Source of the DNA: JAEYFP01 sp964566545
GTDB taxonomy: Bacteria; Bacillota; Clostridia; Lachnospirales; Lachnospiraceae
Assembly (NCBI GenBank): GCA_964566545.1
Contig: CAZMIX010000072.1
Coordinates: 1-9,898, forward strand
Length of the DNA: 9,898 nt
Direction of reading: 5' to 3'
Positions 6,732-9,898 of the stretch are shown piece by piece. The notes under the pieces are model-generated. The model did not search any database and had not been told where the DNA came from. It worked only from the letters and a program-made list of their open reading frames with translations. The stretch's first letter is position 1. Each line of letters opens with the position of its first letter. The translations under genes and the position numbers were made by a program.

Positions 6732-6744
6732 AGAGGTATGTATG

Positions 6745-6783
6745 GGCAGACAGTAAGGATTTGCTGTCTGCCAATTGTTTTTT
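6745..6783 (+). terminator. Strong Rho-independent terminator, second in tandem
   Basis: GGCAGACAG (6745-6753) pairs perfectly with CTGTCTGCC (6764-6772) around a ten-base loop. AATTG and six T follow (6778-6783). Confidence 0.85.
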
Positions 6784-6809
6784 ATACGACTTTTTTTGTT
6801 AGATCAAAA

Positions 6810-6815
6810 TATAAT
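6810..6815 (+). promoter_or_regulatory. Probable -10 element for the membrane LuxR gene
   Basis: A perfect TATAAT lies just after the double terminator. No good -35 is present at 16-18 bases upstream (CGACTT at best), so expression may need an activator. Transcription would start near 6822, giving about a 77-base leader before the GTG start at 6899. Confidence 0.5.
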
Positions 6816-6898
6816 ATAGAAGGCAATATGCTTTAGTAGTGATGATCTATGGAATATCTAACAGTCATGCTCGATGCAGACAGAAGGGGGGCAGTATC

Positions 6899-8353
6899 GT
6901 GGAGTTAAAAACGCGCCCGAATGCCAAAAAATCACTTCGGCTTGAAAACGACCGTGTGGTTAGTATCAAAGGACTTCAGAAGCACAATTTCCCCTATATT
7001 TTTATATGGGTTATCTATTATGCATGGGTTGTTTCCTTTGCAACCTGGTGGACAGCATCGCCACTTACGGAAAATGGGTTCAGCATGGAGCTTCGCAGCC
7101 TGCTGCAAACCATCATTTTGATTTCTTCCAGCATATTTATCTTTATGATCCGAAAAGAATGGTTTGTCAAAACAGCTCGTATAGGAGCGGTACTGGTCGT
7201 TGCAGGTATCGGTCTGTTTTTGATTGCGCCAAACGCACAAATGGAGCTGCTTTATACTGTTATAATTGGAATAGCTCTGGGCATGATCAATACGAGCATT
7301 TTGATACCGTTTGTCTTTACCCTCAACAATACGGAAAAGCTATATGCAGTCGTAGGAAGTAATGTGCTGATTGTCCTGATCTCTCTTTTCCAGGAGGGGA
7401 ATGCCGGAAACTATTTAAAGCGCGGTGGTGATCTGCTGTTATCATGCATTATGCTGTCTGTCGCACTCAGTGCAACCTTATTCTTTAAGAAAGATAGTCT
7501 GCTGATGGATTCTGCCGTGTCGAGCATCAACACACCAATTTTTCATTCAAGGATCTACCTGACGTTATTCTTCAACTGTGTTTTTGCTATTCTCTGCAAA
7601 GGTGTTGGCAGGGGTCTCCTTAATATTGCCGCATCTGCTTCTGAGTATCCGGTTCTCATGTGGTATTATCTTGGTGGCTTAATTGGATGCATAGTCTATT
7701 TTTCTATCTATGCCTTCTCAAAAAGGTCGTTTATTTGGTTAGGCAATATTACATTTGGCTCTTTTGCAATGGGGCTTTTCTGCAATACATCTGTCGAACG
7801 GATACCGGCTCTGGTTGTGCTTTTTGCCCTTCTAATGGGGATTGGAAACGCAGTTGGAATGATAAATATGTATTACATCATGGGCGTGGTGGGAAAAAAG
7901 TACAACAATATGCGCTATCTTAGATTTTCGATTTTTTTCATAGGTATATGCGGCGGGGTGTCCGGCATCGCGGTCGGCAACTATATTCACAGCAGAAACA
8001 CCTTTGAAGTATCTATGATTGCATCCGTTGTTTCGCTCGCTGTGATGTTATTGTTTATCATGCTCTCCGCTGTTGTATCACAGTCACAGTATTATGATGA
8101 TTGGGCAAAGGATTCGGAAAAAATGGAGATCGATAATGAGCAGTTATATATGTTCAAAAAATATTATTTAAGCAAGCGTGAGATCGAAGTGTGCAAGCTG
8201 CTTTTGCAGGGATATACGATGCGCCAGATATCCGGCATTTTATCTATCGCCTATCCCACGGTCAATACCTATTGCACCTCAGCATATCGCAAGTTGGAGA
8301 TCAACAGCCGGACGGAATTGCTGCTCCTATTCAAAGATTATAGTATAAAATAG
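6899..8353 (+). CDS. LuxR-family regulator with N-terminal ~12-helix membrane domain
   Basis: The 484-residue protein has a short basic N-terminus (1-30), then about twelve hydrophobic helices between 31 (FPYIFIWVIYYAWVVSF) and about 400, arranged like a transporter-type (MFS-like) membrane domain. A short acidic linker leads to a C-terminal GerE/LuxR helix-turn-helix at about 425-484 (LSKREIEVCKLLLQGYT, YRKLEINSRTELL). The predicted role is a membrane-bound transcription factor that senses an extracellular or membrane-dissolved signal. The ligand is unknown and transport is not shown. GTG 6899 is preferred because AAGGGGGG (6884-6891) lies seven bases before it. The in-frame ATG at 6839 would add 20 polar residues, lacks a ribosome site and lies only about 24 bases from the -10. 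The gene stands alone between terminators but is followed by a second gene with a related helix-turn-helix. In the recognition helix the Lys common in this family is Asn (TVNTY). Confidence 0.88.
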   Translation: MELKTRPNAKKSLRLENDRVVSIKGLQKHNFPYIFIWVIYYAWVVSFATWWTASPLTENGFSMELRSLLQTIILISSSIFIFMIRKEWFVKTARIGAVLVVAGIGLFLIAPNAQMELLYTVIIGIALGMINTSILIPFVFTLNNTEKLYAVVGSNVLIVLISLFQEGNAGNYLKRGGDLLLSCIMLSVALSATLFFKKDSLLMDSAVSSINTPIFHSRIYLTLFFNCVFAILCKGVGRGLLNIAASASEYPVLMWYYLGGLIGCIVYFSIYAFSKRSFIWLGNITFGSFAMGLFCNTSVERIPALVVLFALLMGIGNAVGMINMYYIMGVVGKKYNNMRYLRFSIFFIGICGGVSGIAVGNYIHSRNTFEVSMIASVVSLAVMLLFIMLSAVVSQSQYYDDWAKDSEKMEIDNEQLYMFKKYYLSKREIEVCKLLLQGYTMRQISGILSIAYPTVNTYCTSAYRKLEINSRTELLLLFKDYSIK

Positions 8354-8366
8354 CTAACTTCTATTT

Positions 8367-8406
8367 AAAGGCAGCGCCTCATTAGTTCTAATGATGCGCT
8401 GCCTTT
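8367..8406. terminator. Large perfect-stem hairpin after the membrane LuxR gene
   Basis: AAAGGCAGCGC (8367-8377) pairs over 11 bases with GCGCTGCCTTT (8396-8406). Inside, CATTA/TAATG extends the stem after one mismatch, with a GTTC loop. The A-rich left end and T-rich right end make it a possible bidirectional terminator, although the T-tract is short. Confidence 0.75.
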
Positions 8407-8429
8407 ATGCTCTCATGCGAGTTAATGAA

Positions 8430-8458
8430 TAGACAGTATTGTTTTTATCGGGCACAAT
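8430..8458 (+). promoter_or_regulatory. Candidate promoter for the small LuxR / envelope gene cluster
   Basis: TAGACA (8430-8435) and CACAAT (8453-8458) are separated by 17 bases. The match to consensus is 5/6 and 4/6. It lies after the large hairpin and about 50 bases before the gene start, where a promoter is expected. Confidence 0.35.
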
Positions 8459-8513
8459 GAATCTGCATTCGACGGGTTTCAATCATAAGACTGGGGTGTT
8501 TGGAGGTGGAAGA

Positions 8514-8864
8514 ATGGCGATACTTGATAAATTCAGAAAAATGCTGCTTTCGAAAGAGAAACAAGAAAAGATAGAAAATCAGGCAGAAAAACAAGGTTCC
8601 GGTATTCAGGATACCTCACCCGCTGATGAGAAACAGATGAGCTTGACCCAAAACAACAGGCAAGTGCGGGTTGCTCAGCTCACGTCGCGAGAACATGATG
8701 TTTATCTGCTGCTGCTTGAAGGTTTTACCTTGAAGGAATCTGCAAAGCAGCTATCAATCAAATACTCGACGGCGAATACACACATGACAGGCGTCTACAG
8801 AAAGTTAGGAGTTAAATCCAGAGCGGAGTTGATTATCAACTACCGCGATGTCGACGGATGTTAG
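8514..8864 (+). CDS. Small LuxR-type helix-turn-helix protein without receiver or sensor domain
   Basis: This 116-residue cytoplasmic protein has a Lys/Glu-rich N-terminal helix (1-28, MAILDKFRKMLLSKEK...), a polar linker (29-53), and a GerE/LuxR DNA-binding domain at 55-112 (LTSREHDVYLLLLEGFT, YRKLGVKSRAELI). It has no phosphoreceiver, autoinducer or membrane domain. ATG 8514 is chosen because GGAGGTGG sits just upstream; the frame is open further upstream (TTG 8439, ATG 8457) without ribosome sites. Its helix-turn-helix aligns without gaps to that of the membrane LuxR protein just upstream, with 26 of 58 positions identical by eye, and both carry Asn (NTH/NTY) where Lys is usual. It is likely the first gene of a three-gene unit with the two envelope proteins that follow. 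Partnership with the membrane protein is inferred. Confidence 0.85.
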   Translation: MAILDKFRKMLLSKEKQEKIENQAEKQGSGIQDTSPADEKQMSLTQNNRQVRVAQLTSREHDVYLLLLEGFTLKESAKQLSIKYSTANTHMTGVYRKLGVKSRAELIINYRDVDGC

Positions 8865-8890
8865 CAAACACTTAAACAATGGAGGGAATT

Positions 8891-9286
8891 ATGATGACAG
8901 ATCAAAAAAGCAATACGGAAAACCACGAACCGGTAATGACACAGGAAGCTGCTGCTTCACAGCAGGCGCAGGATAATACCCACACCCCGGAGGACATTGA
9001 AAAGAACAAGACTATGGCAGGTCTTTCCTATCTACTTTTCTTTCTACCGTTGATCGCCTGCCCTGAATCCAAGTATGCCAGGTTTCATGCCAACCAGGCG
9101 CTGTTGCTTTTGATTGCAGGAGTAGCGGGAAACATAGTCTTAGGCATCATCCCTGTGATTGGCTGGATGCTGCTTCCTTTTTTCGGAATCGGTGTTTTGA
9201 TACTGGGTATTATGGGCTTGATCAATGGGTTTGGAGGAAAAGCGAAGAGGCTGCCCCTTATCGGAAAGTTCGATATCTTGAAATAA
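8891..9286 (+). CDS. DUF4870/Tic20-like small membrane protein
   Basis: This 131-residue protein has a long polar, Gln/Ala/Thr-rich N-terminus (1-38), then the conserved block KNKTMAGLSYLLFFLPLI with a first helix at about 43-57. The signature KYARFHANQALLLL (61-74) leads into a second helix (about 68-90), and a third helix at about 93-115 precedes a basic cytoplasmic end (GKAKRLPLIGKFDILK). This pattern is typical of the DUF4870/Tic20-like family of small bacterial membrane proteins, whose biochemical role is not established. GGAGG (8881-8885) favours ATG 8891, or ATG 8894 at slightly better spacing; the ATG at 8879 runs into the ribosome site and is rejected. It starts 26 bases after the small LuxR gene. 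Confidence 0.85.
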   Translation: MMTDQKSNTENHEPVMTQEAAASQQAQDNTHTPEDIEKNKTMAGLSYLLFFLPLIACPESKYARFHANQALLLLIAGVAGNIVLGIIPVIGWMLLPFFGIGVLILGIMGLINGFGGKAKRLPLIGKFDILK

Positions 9287-9348
9287 GGCAGCAACCTCTT
9301 CTGCGTGAGGGGAGCATATTGTAATAACAAAACGTAAGGAGAGATAAG

Positions 9349-9852
9349 ATGAAGAAGATTTTGATTTGCTTTCTTATGCTTGTGATTGTTCTGTCTTTTG
9401 CCGGGTGCGGTGTAAAAGAAAAAATGGAGGAAAAGGCAGCAGAGGCAATTGCAGAAAAAATTATTGAGGATGCAGGAGGAGGCGCTGTTGACATCGATGG
9501 AGACAAGGTAGTCATCAAGGGTGAAGACGGCCAGGAGTTAACCATTAATGAGGGCGAATGGCCCTCATCCGACCTTGCAAAAAGCATTCCCGAATTCAAA
9601 GGCGGCAAGGTTGTCTCCGTAATGGAAGTCGATGGTTCTCTGTTTATTATGATGGAAGAGATATCAGAGGAAGACTTTACAGCGTATCTGGACGAAATTA
9701 AGAAAATCTTTACTGAGGAAACATATGAGATGAGCACTGACACCGGCATGATATATGCGGCGGCAGATGATAGGAATATTAGTGTTATGCTCACCTACGA
9801 GAAAGACGCAGGACTCAGCATCACAGTTTCACAAGCGGGACCGGAAGAATAA
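9349..9852 (+). CDS. Acidic lipoprotein of unknown function
   Basis: This 167-residue protein has a type II signal peptide with lipobox LSFAGC and lipidated Cys20, so it should sit on the outer face of the membrane. After a Lys/Glu/Ala-rich helix (22-41, KEKMEEKAAEAIAEKIIE) comes a Gly-rich turn (GGGAVDIDGDKVVIKGEDG, 43-61). A compact alpha/beta part follows with WPSSDLAKSIPEFKGGKVVS (71-90) and an acidic helix (EEDFTAYLDEIKKIF). The body resembles small Clostridia lipoproteins of unassigned function; no enzyme motif is seen. ATG 9349 has a good AAGGAGAG site. It follows the DUF4870-like gene by 62 bases with no convincing terminator between, so it is probably in the same transcript. The last 46 bases of the window hold no visible feature. 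Confidence 0.85.
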   Translation: MKKILICFLMLVIVLSFAGCGVKEKMEEKAAEAIAEKIIEDAGGGAVDIDGDKVVIKGEDGQELTINEGEWPSSDLAKSIPEFKGGKVVSVMEVDGSLFIMMEEISEEDFTAYLDEIKKIFTEETYEMSTDTGMIYAAADDRNISVMLTYEKDAGLSITVSQAGPEE

Positions 9853-9898
9853 TAAAAACAAATAATAAGCAAGAAACAAGCAGCGGGAGCTATCATCG

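Noticed and set aside
8439..8513. Earlier TTG/ATG starts for the small LuxR gene
   Set aside because: There is no ribosome site before them, and the first start would lie inside the candidate promoter; ATG 8514 has GGAGGTGG.
9295..9310. CCTC...GAGG hairpin between the DUF4870-like and lipoprotein genes
   Set aside because: Only four pairs with an eight-base loop and no T-run; not a credible terminator.
9258..9794. 178-codon minus-strand open frame opposite the lipoprotein gene
   Set aside because: The + strand has a lipobox and a good ribosome site. The minus frame is Ser/Pro/Ile-rich and overlaps both the lipoprotein and the end of the gene before it.

Overview
The window looks like the chromosome of a Gram-positive anaerobe of the Clostridia, most likely Lachnospiraceae. 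The reasons are strong AGGAG/GGAGG ribosome binding sites before nearly every gene, a moderate base composition (mid-40s % GC, judged by eye), the order ybaB-recR, an AraM/EgsA-type glycerol-1-phosphate dehydrogenase, and LuxR-type regulators fused to a multi-pass membrane domain. All genes are on the + strand. A block of exactly 100 N (5817-5916) is a scaffold join of unknown true length, so the left part (1-5816) and right part (5917-9898) may not be true neighbours.

Left part. It opens with the end of a recombination-repair operon: ybaB/ebfC (5' end cut by the window) and recR, separated by a small hairpin at the ybaB stop. Next come galM (aldose 1-epimerase) and an egsA/araM-type dehydrogenase whose ribosome binding site lies inside the last codons of galM. 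A small two-helix membrane protein follows 16 bases later. A promoter with an extended -10 then precedes a 639-residue protein with one N-terminal membrane anchor and a long extracytoplasmic part of beta-sandwich-like domains. A good promoter-like sequence sits just before the gap.

Right part. First is a two-gene unit: a small secreted Gln/Ala/Tyr-rich protein with a near-perfect 24-base internal tandem duplication, and an XRE-type DNA-binding protein. Two consecutive hairpin terminators close this unit. Next is a protein with about 12 membrane helices and a C-terminal LuxR-type helix-turn-helix (GTG start preferred), ended by a large hairpin. Then come three closely spaced genes: a small soluble LuxR-type protein with no receiver domain, a DUF4870/Tic20-like small membrane protein, and a lipoprotein.

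The most interesting part is 6.9-9.85 kb. A membrane-embedded LuxR protein and a free LuxR protein with a clearly related DNA-binding domain lie next to two envelope proteins. This layout suggests a membrane-sensing regulatory circuit. The function is inferred and no ligand or target is visible. The secreted Gln-rich protein paired with an antitoxin-like XRE gene is the second unusual unit.
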